Below are positions 36,451 to 46,151 of a stretch of DNA of 64,000 nt, in pieces. Numbering within the stretch: the stretch's first letter is position 1; each line of letters starts with the position of its first letter. The notes below the pieces were generated by a model that was not told the DNA's origin, searched no databases, and saw only the letters and a list, made by a program, of their open reading frames with translations. Position numbers and translations under genes: made by a program. Origin of the DNA: Pseudochrobactrum kiredjianiae (GTDB lineage: Bacteria; Pseudomonadota; Alphaproteobacteria; Rhizobiales; Rhizobiaceae); the NCBI RefSeq assembly GCF_030362795.1, contig NZ_JAUCBM010000007.1, positions 92,108-156,107 on the forward strand. Reading direction: 5' to 3'.

Positions 36451-37913
36451 GGCGAGCCCAGCCAGACAATACGCTCCAGCAAACGACGGGAAAATGGCCG
36501 CTTCTTCAACTCGGCAAGTTTGACACTCGTGCCGGTCGCCACATATTGATCGATGCGCTTGGAAAGTCCCGCAGCCGTTTTGGCATCATAGACTTCGAGA
36601 TCAATTTCGAAATTCAACCGTAAAGATCGCGGATCAAGATTACTGGAACCGACATAAGCCCAGACATCATCCACACTCATCAGTTTTGAATGATTGAAAG
36701 CGCCCTTTGCCCGCCAGATACGACAGCCGTCTTTCAGCAACTGGTCAAACTGTGCAGTCATTGCCATATCGACCAGCACCAGATTATTCTGTGCAGGCAC
36801 CACAATATCGACAATCACACCACGACGTGCCGCCGTCACCAGCGCACTGACCAGCTCACGATCCGGCAGCAGATAAGGCGTCATGATGCGGATATGCTTT
36901 TCCGCCACTGAAAAAGCACCCATCATAATCTTATGATTGGTTTCAAGACTCTTATCCGGCCCCGATGGCACAGCACGCACCAGCAGCCCCTCACCCGGAT
37001 GCAAGGCAGGCGGTGTCACCGCCCATGCAGAACCACTCAAATGCTCATCTGTGGTAAAGCGCCAGTCTTCGGATGCAGTGTTGAAAATATCGGTAACAAC
37101 CGGCCCTGTGAGACGAAAATGCGTATCCTGCGCCGCATGATCCTGTGCAAATTCCTTTGTAAAACCTTCACGGATATTCATCCCGCCAGTAAAGGCAATT
37201 GCACCGTCAATAATCAGGATTTTGCGGTGGGTACGCAAATTCGCATAAGGCAGGCGCAAGCCCATAATCAGCTGGCCGTTGAAGACTTCTGCACGCACGG
37301 TTTTAGAGCGCAACAACCCGACAATGCTCGGCGTTGAATAACGCGCACCAACGGCATCGACCAGCACCCGCACTTCCACTCCACGGATGACTGCCTTGCC
37401 AAGCGCATCGGCAAATTTCTTGCCTATCTCATCATTATCAAAAATATAAGTTTCCAGCAAAATACTGCGTTTGGCCTGAGCAATCGCCTCCAGCATAGCT
37501 GCATAGGCAATATCACCGCTTTGTAAAACCTCGATATTATTGCCGGAGGTCAAATTACAACGACTGACAACATCGCCCAACCGCTTCATCGCGATAAAAT
37601 TACGACCGCTGACATCCTCTACCTGATCCGGCGTGGCGTCATAATGCGACAAATGATAGAGCTCGATGTCTGTCATACCATCACGCTGCACGGTCAGCGA
37701 TGAGCGCCGCATGCGGTTAACCCCCGCAATAGCATAGACCAGCGCCCCGATAAACGGGGACAGCATGATAACGCCGACCCAGCCGAGGGCAGAACGCACC
37801 TCTTCTTTGGTCATTGTTGCGTGAATAGCCGCAATCGCGCCGATAACCAGCGACAAACCCAGCACAATATGCGGCCAGTATACCGGCCAGTATGAAATCA
37901 GCGTGTCAAACAT
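36441..37913 (-). CDS. cls: Cardiolipin synthase (phospholipase D family)
   Basis: A 490-residue membrane-bound enzyme condensing phosphatidyl groups to cardiolipin. Two N-terminal transmembrane helices (residues 13-32 and 43-63) of the PLDc_N domain are followed by two catalytic HKD motifs, HRKILIIDGAIAFTGGMN and NHSKLMSVDDVWAYVGSSN, each with the expected downstream Asp and GG/GS. Typical length for Cls is about 480-490. Its last ten bases overlap the 3' end of the EEP gene on the other strand. It is divergent from hdeD, with a 265-bp AT-rich gap that should hold both promoters. Confidence 0.94.
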   Translation of the reverse strand: MFDTLISYWPVYWPHIVLGLSLVIGAIAAIHATMTKEEVRSALGWVGVIMLSPFIGALVYAIAGVNRMRRSSLTVQRDGMTDIELYHLSHYDATPDQVEDVSGRNFIAMKRLGDVVSRCNLTSGNNIEVLQSGDIAYAAMLEAIAQAKRSILLETYIFDNDEIGKKFADALGKAVIRGVEVRVLVDAVGARYSTPSIVGLLRSKTVRAEVFNGQLIMGLRLPYANLRTHRKILIIDGAIAFTGGMNIREGFTKEFAQDHAAQDTHFRLTGPVVTDIFNTASEDWRFTTDEHLSGSAWAVTPPALHPGEGLLVRAVPSGPDKSLETNHKIMMGAFSVAEKHIRIMTPYLLPDRELVSALVTAARRGVIVDIVVPAQNNLVLVDMAMTAQFDQLLKDGCRIWRAKGAFNHSKLMSVDDVWAYVGSSNLDPRSLRLNFEIDLEVYDAKTAAGLSKRIDQYVATGTSVKLAELKKRPFSRRLLERIVWLGSPYL

Positions 37914-38178
37914 GCGTGCAAATTATCAGCAATCATGCGGCTTTGGCAAAAGAATTTCATCTTCATAGCACGCCTTATATAGCCCGCAGTAAAAAAGCAC
38001 TGCACAAGACGGAAACAGAGCATCCAAAGCCATTATTGGCATATCGCAGTCAGATTTAAAACAGCCATTTTTGAATATAGAAAGCCAATATCACATTATA
38101 ATCATTTGATTTTTGCAATAAATTTAATATGATAACCTTTTAATAGAAGCATATTACTTCACCAACAGGATAACAAAC

Positions 38179-38748
38179 ATGTCTTTATCATCAGGTATTA
38201 AAACCCCTGCACAAGCCATCAGCTCCCTGACCAATAAATGGGGCTGGTTCATTGTTCTGGGTATTCTCATGCTGATGCTCGGCGGCATTGCTTTCGGTAA
38301 TCTGCTTTTTGCAACAGTTGCATCCGTTTATTATGTCGGCATTACCATCCTGATTGCCGGTATTGTTCAGATCATACATGCTTTCAGTGTACAGACATGG
38401 AAAAGCTTCTTCTTCTGGATGATTAGCGGTGCGCTTTATGCAGCTGCCGGTGTTTTGACCTTCCTCAATCCATTGCTTGCTTCCAGCATTTTCACAATTT
38501 TCATCGCTGCCGCCCTGCTCGGTTCCGGCGTATTCCGCATGTGGGTCGCCTTCCAGAGCCGCAGTGTTAAAGGCTGGGGCTGGGTATTGGCCGGTGGTCT
38601 CATCACTGCACTCGCCGGCATTGTGATTGCTATCGGCTGGCCGGTAAACAGCCTGTGGATCCTCGGCATGTTCCTTGCCATTGATCTCGTGTTCCAAGGC
38701 TGGGCAATGATTGCACTGGGCTTTGGTCTCAAAACCATGCGCGGCTAA
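38179..38748 (+). CDS. HdeD/DUF308-family membrane protein
   Basis: A 189-residue protein with six hydrophobic helices in three pairs, starting after a polar N-terminus (KTPAQAISSLTNKWG). Repeated ILMLMLGGIAF-, ILIAGIVQII- and GALYAAAGVLTFLNP-type helices and the AALLGSGVFRMWVAFQSR loop match the HdeD (acid-resistance) family. In E. coli, HdeD protects at high cell density under acid; the role here is inferred only. AGGATAAC precedes the ATG, and it ends in a strong terminator. Confidence 0.88.
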   Translation: MSLSSGIKTPAQAISSLTNKWGWFIVLGILMLMLGGIAFGNLLFATVASVYYVGITILIAGIVQIIHAFSVQTWKSFFFWMISGALYAAAGVLTFLNPLLASSIFTIFIAAALLGSGVFRMWVAFQSRSVKGWGWVLAGGLITALAGIVIAIGWPVNSLWILGMFLAIDLVFQGWAMIALGFGLKTMRG

Positions 38749-38766
38749 CACCATCCGTGATTTATT

Positions 38767-38806
38767 AAGGGCGTTTTCTGCTTTCAACGGCAGAAAACGC
38801 CCTTTT
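38767..38806 (+). terminator. Terminator after the HdeD-like gene
   Basis: A stem of about 15 bp (aagggcgttttctgc with its complement) around an eight-base loop, followed by TTTTG. Confidence 0.85.
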
Positions 38807-38883
38807 GTATTTCAGGTCGACGAAACAGCCTGAGGCTGCTAAAGCATGTCGCACCTATTCAATCAATATTATCCGAGCTCTTT

Positions 38884-40473
38884 ATGCCTGAAAAAACGAC
38901 CCCCGCCTCGCATCGTCGCACATTCGCGATTATTGCGCATCCGGACGCCGGTAAAACGACACTGACTGAAAAACTGCTGTTATTCGGCGGCGCAATTCAG
39001 CTTGCCGGTGAAGTTAAGGCCAAAAAAGACCGTATTCAGACCCGTTCCGACTGGATGAATATTGAACGCGACCGCGGTATTTCCGTTGTCACCTCGGTGA
39101 TGACCTTTGAATATAAAGACTGCATCTTCAACCTGCTTGATACACCGGGTCACGAAGACTTTGCGGATGATACCTATCGCACACTTACAGCCGTTGATAG
39201 TGCCGTCATGGTGATCGATGCCGCTAAAGGTATTGAGCCACGCACGCTAAAGCTGTTTGAAGTCTGCCGTATGCGTGACATTCCGATTGTCACTTTCATC
39301 AATAAGATGGATCGTGAAGCCCGCGATCCGTTTGAGATTCTCGACGAAATCGAAGAAAAACTGGCGCTGGATACCGCTCCGATCACATGGCCGATCGGCT
39401 CCGGTAAAAGCTTTGCCGGTACTTATGATCTGCACAATAACACCATCCGCCGTCAGGATACGGAAGAGCAGCCGACATCGGTCAGCGGCCCTGAAGATGC
39501 ACTCGCTGCCGGTCTGCTGCCGGAAAACGAGCGTGAAAACTTCATTGAAGGTGTGGAAATGGCACGCGGCGTCTGCCGTGAGTTTGATCTGCAATCTTTC
39601 CGCGAAGGTCATATGACGCCGGTTTATTTCGGCTCCGCATTGAAGAAATTTGGTGTGCGCGATCTGATTGACGCTTTCTGCGATTTTGGCCCGAGCCCGC
39701 GCGCACAGGATGCCGATACCCGCCGCGTCGAAGCTGATGAAGAAAAAATGACCGGCTTCGTGTTTAAAATTCAGGCCAATATGGACCCGAACCATCGCGA
39801 CCGTATTGCCTTCCTGCGCGTCTGCTCCGGCAAACTGTCCCGCGGCATGAAAGCCAAGCTGGTGCGTACCGGCAAACCAATGAGTCTTTCTGCACCGCAG
39901 TTCTTCTTCGCCCGCTCACGCCAGATTGCCGATGAGGCTTTTGCAGGCGATGTCGTCGGCATTCCGAACCACGGCACTTTGCGTATTGGTGACACGCTGA
40001 CAGAGGGCGAAGACCTGCTGTTCCGTGGTGTGCCAAACTTTGCGCCGGAAATTCTGCGCCGTGTGCGTCTTGATGATGCGATGAAGGCCAAGAAACTACG
40101 TGAAGCTCTGCAACAAATGGCTGAAGAAGGCGTGGTGCAGTTGTTCCTGCCGGATGATGGTTCTCCGGCGATTGTCGGTGTGGTCGGTGCGCTGCAGATC
40201 GACGTTCTGACCGAGCGTCTCAAGATCGAATATTCGCTACCGGTTGGCTTTGAAATGTCGCGCTTTAGTCTGTGCCGCTGGATTTCTTCAGATGATCCGG
40301 CAGAGCTGAACCGCTTCATTACAACCCATCGCGCCGATATTGCTCACGATCTGGATAATGATCCGGTCTACCTGACGCCGAATGCTTTCTCGCTGAATTA
40401 TGAAGCAGAGCGCTGGAAAGCGATCAAATTCGCTGCAATTAAAGACTATCAGGTACGTGATACCGGAAAGTAA
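38884..40473 (+). CDS. prfC: Peptide chain release factor 3
   Basis: RF3 is the GTPase that ejects RF1/RF2 after termination. The 529-residue protein has IIAHPDAGKTTLTEKLL (G1), DRGISVVTS (G2), LLDTPGHEDFADDTYRT (G3), FINKMDREARDP (G4) and the GSGKSFAGTYD loop, then RF3 domains II and III (VGVVGALQIDVLTERLKIEY). The length is normal. No neighbour is functionally related; the upstream gap contains an aaagcatgtcgca fragment of the interspersed palindrome family. Confidence 0.97.
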   Translation: MPEKTTPASHRRTFAIIAHPDAGKTTLTEKLLLFGGAIQLAGEVKAKKDRIQTRSDWMNIERDRGISVVTSVMTFEYKDCIFNLLDTPGHEDFADDTYRTLTAVDSAVMVIDAAKGIEPRTLKLFEVCRMRDIPIVTFINKMDREARDPFEILDEIEEKLALDTAPITWPIGSGKSFAGTYDLHNNTIRRQDTEEQPTSVSGPEDALAAGLLPENERENFIEGVEMARGVCREFDLQSFREGHMTPVYFGSALKKFGVRDLIDAFCDFGPSPRAQDADTRRVEADEEKMTGFVFKIQANMDPNHRDRIAFLRVCSGKLSRGMKAKLVRTGKPMSLSAPQFFFARSRQIADEAFAGDVVGIPNHGTLRIGDTLTEGEDLLFRGVPNFAPEILRRVRLDDAMKAKKLREALQQMAEEGVVQLFLPDDGSPAIVGVVGALQIDVLTERLKIEYSLPVGFEMSRFSLCRWISSDDPAELNRFITTHRADIAHDLDNDPVYLTPNAFSLNYEAERWKAIKFAAIKDYQVRDTGK

Positions 40474-40570
40474 AAACCAAAGTTCCGCGCAACCGGTTTC
40501 TGCTGTCATCTTCTGCGGATGGTCTGACAGAGCCGGTTACGCGGCAGCCCCTCGACGGCTGAGCTTTTAA

Positions 40571-41890
40571 TTATGAATGCACTGTTTCACCGTGCAGATT
40601 AATATCAAGGCCTTCAATCTCCGTAGCCTTGGACACACGCAGCCCCATAAAGACCCGAATAACCGTGACAATCAGCGCTGTCATCAGCGCTGTATAGAGC
40701 ATGGTCACCACCACGCCATAAAGCTGCTTGAGAACGCTCGCGCCTTCAGACAGCGGATTGATTGCAGCATCCGCAAACAAGCCGGTCAGCAATGCGCCGA
40801 TAATACCGCCGACGCCATGCACACCAAAAGCATCCAGACTATCGTCATAGCCCAGCCAATGCTTGAGTTTCACGGCGGCGAAATAACAGCCCGCACCGGA
40901 TGCCACACCAATCATCAGCGCCCCCGCCGGATTAACGAAACCCGCAGCAGGCGTAATCCCTACAAGCCCGGCCACAGCGCCGGAAATAATTCCCAGCACA
41001 CTCGGGCGTTTATTGATCAGCCATTCCACCACCATCCAGCTGAGTGCCGCAGCCGCAGCGGCCACCTGTGTATTCACCATAGCCACGGCAGCAATACCAT
41101 TGGCACCACCGGCAGAACCGGCATTGAAGCCAAACCAGCCAACCCAAAGCAGCGATGCACCAATCAGCGAATAGACCAGATTATGCGGCGCCATATTAAC
41201 CTGCCCGTAGCCATCGCGCTTACCCAGCATCAGCGCCATCACCAAACCGGCAATACCGGAATTGATATGCACCACCGTACCGCCAGCAAAGTCCAGCACA
41301 CCGTCACCACCAAGGAAGCCACCGCCCCATACCCAATGCGCCACCGGCACATAGACGATGAACAGCCACAGCACCGTGAAAACCAGCAGCGCAGAGAATT
41401 TCATCCGCTCGGCGAAAGCACCGGCAATCAGTGCTGGCGTAATAATCGCAAAAGTCATTTGAAACGTAATAAACACATATTCAGGAATTGTGCCGGTGAG
41501 TGAGGCAGGCGTTACACCGGCAAAAAACGCTTTCGACAATCCGCCGATAAAAGCATTGGCAGAACCGCCATCACTGAAGGCCAGCGAATAGCCTGCAACC
41601 ATCCACAATACCGATGCAAGACAAGCAATGGCAAAACTCTGCATGGTGGTTGCCAGCACATTTTTACCACGCACCATACCGCCATAAAACAGCGCCACCC
41701 CCGGAATGGTCATCATTAAAACGAGGACTGTCGATGTCAGCATCCATGCCGTATCACCGGTATCAGCCACCGCAACAGCATCCTGCGCGAATGCCTGCAC
41801 ACCCGTTGAAGCAAGCGAGAGAGCCGTAGCGCAGGCTATCGTTTTTATTCTATCGCTTCTTGATAATCCGGGTTTTCTGAAATTAAGCAT
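40571..41890 (-). CDS. amtB: Ammonium transporter AmtB
   Basis: AmtB conducts ammonium across the inner membrane when nitrogen is scarce. The 439-residue precursor has a cleavable leader ending VQAFAQ and then eleven helices. Key residues are visible: the GVALFYGGMVRGKNVL first helix, FAGGTVVHINSGIAGLV with the first pore His, and DAFGVHGVGGIIGALLTGLF with the second. I chose the ATG at 41890 with GGGAGAT before it; the upstream frame from 41923 is part of the leader RNA. A sigma-54 promoter lies 67 bases upstream. Unusually, no glnK (PII) gene precedes it. Confidence 0.95.
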   Translation of the reverse strand: MLNFRKPGLSRSDRIKTIACATALSLASTGVQAFAQDAVAVADTGDTAWMLTSTVLVLMMTIPGVALFYGGMVRGKNVLATTMQSFAIACLASVLWMVAGYSLAFSDGGSANAFIGGLSKAFFAGVTPASLTGTIPEYVFITFQMTFAIITPALIAGAFAERMKFSALLVFTVLWLFIVYVPVAHWVWGGGFLGGDGVLDFAGGTVVHINSGIAGLVMALMLGKRDGYGQVNMAPHNLVYSLIGASLLWVGWFGFNAGSAGGANGIAAVAMVNTQVAAAAAALSWMVVEWLINKRPSVLGIISGAVAGLVGITPAAGFVNPAGALMIGVASGAGCYFAAVKLKHWLGYDDSLDAFGVHGVGGIIGALLTGLFADAAINPLSEGASVLKQLYGVVVTMLYTALMTALIVTVIRVFMGLRVSKATEIEGLDINLHGETVHS

Positions 41891-41955
41891 CAAAATCTCC
41901 CCTGTCTGCCGGACAATCCGCATAAGGCGGAACTCCTTTGGCTCAAGGAAAACAG

Positions 41956-41971
41956 AGCAATTTTCATGCCA
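41956..41971 (-). promoter_or_regulatory. Sigma-54 (RpoN) promoter of amtB
   Basis: On the minus strand the sequence is TGGCATGAAAATTGCT, which matches the -24/-12 consensus TGGCACG-N4-TTGCW, with one mismatch and the exact ten-base spacing between GG and GC. Transcription would begin near 41945, leaving a leader of about 55 bases. NtrC/RpoN control of amtB is established in proteobacteria. Confidence 0.8.
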
Positions 41972-42124
41972 AAAATAGAAAGATCAGGCAACCGGTCAAA
42001 GCCTGCATTTATAAGATGCTGATTTTATGCGAAAATATTTTCAAAATTAAAAATGTTTTTGAGCGAGTAGACTGCGTTATCTATCGCAGACACATGCGCT
42101 AATACGGGGCACAAAAAACGAGAC

Positions 42125-42169
42125 GCCTAAAAATAAAGCAGTACACCATAGTGCGCCTTATTTTTAGGC
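42125..42169 (-). terminator. Terminator after coaBC
   Basis: Perfect 12-bp arms (42125-42136 and 42158-42169) are followed on the minus strand by a T-rich stretch, 24 bases after the coaBC stop. Confidence 0.75.
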
Positions 42170-42192
42170 AGCTGATATTTCGTGAAATTTTG

Positions 42193-43575
42193 TCAGCTTA
42201 AAGCGCCTGCGATCTTCTCAGCCAAACGCTGTGCGACCTCATCTTTGCCCAGCAGCGGCCACTCATCCACACCGTCACGGCTAACCACAAGCACCTGATT
42301 ATGGTCACCGCCCATCACACTGCCTCCATCTTCTGAAAAGCTCACATTGTTAGCGACAATCCAGTTCGCGCCTTTTTTATCCAGCTTCTTGCGGGCATTC
42401 TCGACCACATTCTGTGTCTCGGCTGCAAAGCCAACCACAAGACGCGGGCGCTGCGCATGGTGGCCAATCGTCGCCAGAATGTCAGGATTTTCTACCATCT
42501 GCAAAGATGGCGCAGCTTCACCTGCCTGCTTTTTGATCTTCTGATCCGCCGCATTGGCGGTACGCCAGTCGGCAACGGCCGCAACCATGACAGCAGCATC
42601 CGCAGGCAATTGCGCCTCAACGGCATCACGCATCTGCCGCGCAGTTTCTATATGAATGGTTGTAACGCCCTGCGGATCAGCAATTGTCACCGGCCCCGCC
42701 ACCAATCGTACATCCGCACCAAGTCGCGCCAAAGCGGCCGCAATGGCATGCCCCTGCTTACCGGATGAGCGGTTGGCAATATAACGCACCGGATCAATCG
42801 GCTCATGGGTCGGGCCCGAAGTAATAATGATCTTCTTACCTGCTAATGGCAGGCTCCTGGGCGCCAGCAGCAATTGCTCGATCTTAGCCACGATCTGCAA
42901 AGGCTCGCTCATTCGCCCTGTGCCTGCCTCGCCTTTCTCAGCCATTTCCCCGCGCTCAGGGCCAACAAAATGCACACCATCCTGATGCAGAATTTTAACA
43001 TTGCGTTGTGTTGCCGGATTATTCCACATCGCCGGATTCATCGCTGGTGACAACAACAACGGAATTTTCCGTGCCAGCAAAATCGCCGCCGCCAGATCAC
43101 CACCTAAGCCTGCAACAATCTGCGCCATACGATCAGCAGTGGCAGGCGCCACCACGATTAAATCCGCATCGCGCGCCAGCCTGATATGACCAACATCCTG
43201 TTCGTCCTCACGGGAAAACAAATCCGTATAGACATGATCGGCGGCCAAAGCGCCCACTGATAAAGGCGTGATAAAAGCCTGTGCTGCCTCTGTCATCACC
43301 GGCCGCACCTGAGCACCACGTTCTTTCAAACGACGGATCAAATCCAGCACTTTATAGGCAGCGATGCCGCCACCAATAATCAGCAAAATGCGTTTGTCTT
43401 TAAGGCTTTGCGCGACAGGGGCAGAAGCAGGCGGTAAAGGCGCAGATACTTGTGTTTCATCCGACAGCAATACCCGCACCTCCTCTTCCATCGAGCGGCC
43501 ATTGGCTGCTGCCTGACGGCGTAGTGCTTCTTTTACATCTTCATCAAGATTACGGATTGTTATGCTGGCCATCAT
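42193..43575 (-). CDS. coaBC: CoaBC with an N-terminal FitA-like ribbon-helix-helix domain
   Basis: CoaBC adds cysteine to phosphopantothenate and decarboxylates the product in coenzyme A synthesis. The CoaC flavoprotein part starts near residue 61 (RILLIIGGGIAAYKVLDLIRR), with VVAPATADRMAQIVAG and the LSPAMNPAMWNNPATQ active site; the CoaB part follows from GKKIIITSGPTHEPIDPVR, with SSGKQGHAIA and FAAET. Residues 1-41 form an extra domain, ASITIRNLDEDVKEALRRQA and NGRSMEEEVRVLL, that matches FitA/Arc-type antitoxin DNA-binding domains, joined by a Pro/Ala linker. No ATG, GTG or TTG lies between the two parts, so the fusion is real at sequence level. It is the last gene of ubiE-ubiB-coaBC. 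Confidence 0.92.
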   Translation of the reverse strand: MMASITIRNLDEDVKEALRRQAAANGRSMEEEVRVLLSDETQVSAPLPPASAPVAQSLKDKRILLIIGGGIAAYKVLDLIRRLKERGAQVRPVMTEAAQAFITPLSVGALAADHVYTDLFSREDEQDVGHIRLARDADLIVVAPATADRMAQIVAGLGGDLAAAILLARKIPLLLSPAMNPAMWNNPATQRNVKILHQDGVHFVGPERGEMAEKGEAGTGRMSEPLQIVAKIEQLLLAPRSLPLAGKKIIITSGPTHEPIDPVRYIANRSSGKQGHAIAAALARLGADVRLVAGPVTIADPQGVTTIHIETARQMRDAVEAQLPADAAVMVAAVADWRTANAADQKIKKQAGEAAPSLQMVENPDILATIGHHAQRPRLVVGFAAETQNVVENARKKLDKKGANWIVANNVSFSEDGGSVMGGDHNQVLVVSRDGVDEWPLLGKDEVAQRLAEKIAGALS

Positions 43576-43658
43576 TAAATCTCCAACAAAAAAGCGATAT
43601 TCTTTTCAGAATACCGCTTTTAAACTCAAATTTGCAATCATTTATGCAATCAATGCAA

Positions 43659-45227
43659 TCAAAAGAGCAATTTTGCTGTCAGGATCACCATACAGGCGGC
43701 GATCACAATCAGCGCCACACGGCCTGTACGCGTATGACGCGCCTCTGCCTTACCGATTGCAGCGGCAGTTGCATCGTCAAAACGCAAACCATTGGCAGCC
43801 ATATTATCCATCTCGCAGGAAAGCCGCTCCAGACGCTTAGTCAGCTCCGGCGTCTGACGCATGAAATGCAATAGCGCCATGCCACTTTCTTTGACGTCCC
43901 CTATCATACCGACAGGGCCCAGATTTTTACGAATCCAGTCACCTACAACCGGTTCCGCCGATTTCCACATATTGAAATGCGGATCGAGCGTACGCGACAC
44001 ACCTTCCACGACAACCATGGTCTTTTGCAGCATAATCAGCTCAGCACGGGTTTCCATGTCGAACAATTCGGTTACTTCAAACAACAAGGTCAGCAGTTTC
44101 GCCATCGAGATGGTTTCTGCCGGTTGCCCATGAATTGGCTCACCAATCGCACGGATTGCCTGCGCAAAGCTCGCCACATCATGATGATGGGGCACATAAC
44201 CCGCCTCAAAATGCACTTCGGCCACACGACGATAATCACGCGTGATAAAGCCATAGAGAATTTCTGCCAGAAAACGGCGCTGTTGCTTGTTGAGGCGACC
44301 GGTAATACCGAAATCCACCGCAACAATTGTACCTTTCGGATCAACAAATAGATTGCCCGGATGCATATCCGCATGGAAAAAACCATCGCGCAACGTATGA
44401 CGCAGAAAAGACTGGATCAAAGTACGCGCCAGTTTCTGCAGATCAAAACCGGCAGCGCGCAACCCCTCGACATCCGACATTTTAATGCCGTCAATCCATT
44501 CCATGGTCAGCACATCACGACCGGTGCGCTCCCAATCCACGGCAGGCACACGAAAACCTTCGTCTTCCTTGATATTCTCCGCAATTTCAGACAGAGCCGC
44601 CGCTTCCAGCCGCAAATCCATCTCAATACGTGTCGTTTGCGCCAGCGTCTCTGCCACCATCACAGGACGCAAACGGCGCGTTACCGGCACAAAGCGTTCC
44701 TGCAATTTTGCCACCATGAAGAAACCTTCAAGGTCTTGGGCAAATCGCTGACGCACACCCGGACGGATAACTTTGACTGCGACTTTGCGCTTACCATCCA
44801 CCAGTGCCGGATGCACCTGCGCCATCGATGCCGCGGCTATCGGTGCATCAAACTGCGTATAGAGATTATCAATTGTGCGGCCAAGCGAACCTTCAACCGT
44901 GCGCCGTGCAGCATCTTCCGGGAAGAAATCCATCCGATCCTGCAACAGCTGCAGATCATCGGCAACTTCCTTACCAACGAAATCAGGCCGTGTAGCCAGA
45001 AACTGACCCAGCTTGACATAAGACGGGCCTAAGCGGTTCATCGCCCGCGACATACGCTCTGACCGCGCCGTATCGCGTGAACGTTTGCGTGCCAACACAC
45101 CTGCCATACGGTGCGCAAAAGCAGGCAGACCACTCAAACCTTCTGCCGGCAATGCGCTGATCACACCTTCGCGGGTCATGACCCAACCGGCATGGATCAG
45201 ACGAAAACTGGCAGCAATGCGGCTCAT
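43659..45227 (-). CDS. ubiB: UbiB, ubiquinone biosynthesis protein kinase-like
   Basis: UbiB is an ADCK/ABC1-type atypical kinase needed for ubiquinone synthesis or transport. The 522-residue protein has the diagnostic KxGQ motif in LGPSYVKLGQFLATRPD, the Ala-rich nucleotide loop AAASMAQVHPA, the catalytic FFHADMHPGNLFV, the metal-binding VDFGITGRL and two C-terminal transmembrane segments, the last ending in VILTAKLLF. It lies 97 bases downstream of ubiE and 83 bases upstream of coaBC, all on the minus strand. Confidence 0.95.
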   Translation of the reverse strand: MSRIAASFRLIHAGWVMTREGVISALPAEGLSGLPAFAHRMAGVLARKRSRDTARSERMSRAMNRLGPSYVKLGQFLATRPDFVGKEVADDLQLLQDRMDFFPEDAARRTVEGSLGRTIDNLYTQFDAPIAAASMAQVHPALVDGKRKVAVKVIRPGVRQRFAQDLEGFFMVAKLQERFVPVTRRLRPVMVAETLAQTTRIEMDLRLEAAALSEIAENIKEDEGFRVPAVDWERTGRDVLTMEWIDGIKMSDVEGLRAAGFDLQKLARTLIQSFLRHTLRDGFFHADMHPGNLFVDPKGTIVAVDFGITGRLNKQQRRFLAEILYGFITRDYRRVAEVHFEAGYVPHHHDVASFAQAIRAIGEPIHGQPAETISMAKLLTLLFEVTELFDMETRAELIMLQKTMVVVEGVSRTLDPHFNMWKSAEPVVGDWIRKNLGPVGMIGDVKESGMALLHFMRQTPELTKRLERLSCEMDNMAANGLRFDDATAAAIGKAEARHTRTGRVALIVIAACMVILTAKLLF

Positions 45228-45323
45228 AACTCACTCACTTTACAAAGCGCATTCTGAAGCAATGAAACATTCTTCAAAATTCAGAGGCGCTGAAAACAAT
45301 TATCAGATGCTTCAACCCACCGG

Positions 45324-46151
45324 TTAAATTTTCCAACCCGAATGCAGGCTGGCGATACCACCGGTGAAATTGCGCCATGTCACACGCGAGAAACCTGCCG
45401 CAGTGATCATATTGGCAAAATCCTGTTGTTTCGGGAATTTGCGAATGGATTCAACCAGATATTTATAGGACTCCGCATCACCGGTAATCATCTTGCCGAT
45501 AGCCGGAATGGCATGGAATGACCACTGATCATAAATCTTGTCCAGCAGCGGCATTTCCACTTCGGAAAATTCGAGACAGAGGAAACGGCCGCCCGGCTTC
45601 AACACGCGGAAGGCCTCTTCCAGCGCCCAATCAATATGCGGTACATTGCGAATACCAAAAGCAATCGTATAGGCATCAAAGGAATTATCGTCGAAAGGCA
45701 GCTTCTCAGCATTGGCCTCAACAAAATCCACATTACTCAGCAGACCTTTTTTGGCCGCACGTTCCTGCCCGACGGCCAGCATGGAGCCGTTAATATCAAG
45801 CAGAGTTGTATGCGCCTGACGATCTGAAGCCTCAACAATACGGAAAGCAATATCGCCGGTACCACCGGCCACATCCAGCGAACGCCAGTTCTGAATATGT
45901 GAAGGGATTTTCGGCGGCGCCAGCCAGGCAACCATCGCGTCTTTCCATGCGCGGTGCAGACCGGCAGACATAAGGTCATTCATCACATCATAGCGTTTGG
46001 CAACACTATGAAAAACCTCATTCACCAGCCCCTGCTTGTTCTCTTCATCAACTTTTTGAAAGCCGAACGAGTTTTCCATACCACCATGGGCACCGACACG
46101 GTTCTGATCTGCGCCCTGATCCGCAGTAGAGTTTTCACGTTGCTGGCTCAT
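45324..46151 (-). CDS. ubiE: Ubiquinone/menaquinone methyltransferase UbiE
   Basis: UbiE is the SAM-dependent C-methyltransferase of ubiquinone (and menaquinone) synthesis. The 275-residue protein has a variable 25-residue head, then [18 protein letters not shown] and [18 protein letters not shown] (family signature), the SAM loop [36 protein letters not shown] and the C-terminal [12 protein letters not shown]. It is first in the ubiE-ubiB-coaBC operon. In Brucella-like genomes a mutM gene often sits upstream; here none is found. Confidence 0.96.
   Translation of the reverse strand: MSQQRENSTADQGADQNRVGAHGGMENSFGFQKVDEENKQGLVNEVFHSVAKRYDVMNDLMSAGLHRAWKDAMVAWLAPPKIPSHIQNWRSLDVAGGTGDIAFRIVEASDRQAHTTLLDINGSMLAVGQERAAKKGLLSNVDFVEANAEKLPFDDNSFDAYTIAFGIRNVPHIDWALEEAFRVLKPGGRFLCLEFSEVEMPLLDKIYDQWSFHAIPAIGKMITGDAESYKYLVESIRKFPKQQDFANMITAAGFSRVTWRNFTGGIASLHSGWKI

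Noticed and set aside
40577..41503. 308-codon plus-strand ORF opposite amtB
   Set aside because: His/Asn/Gln-rich composition typical of the complement of a membrane protein; amtB on the other strand is certain.
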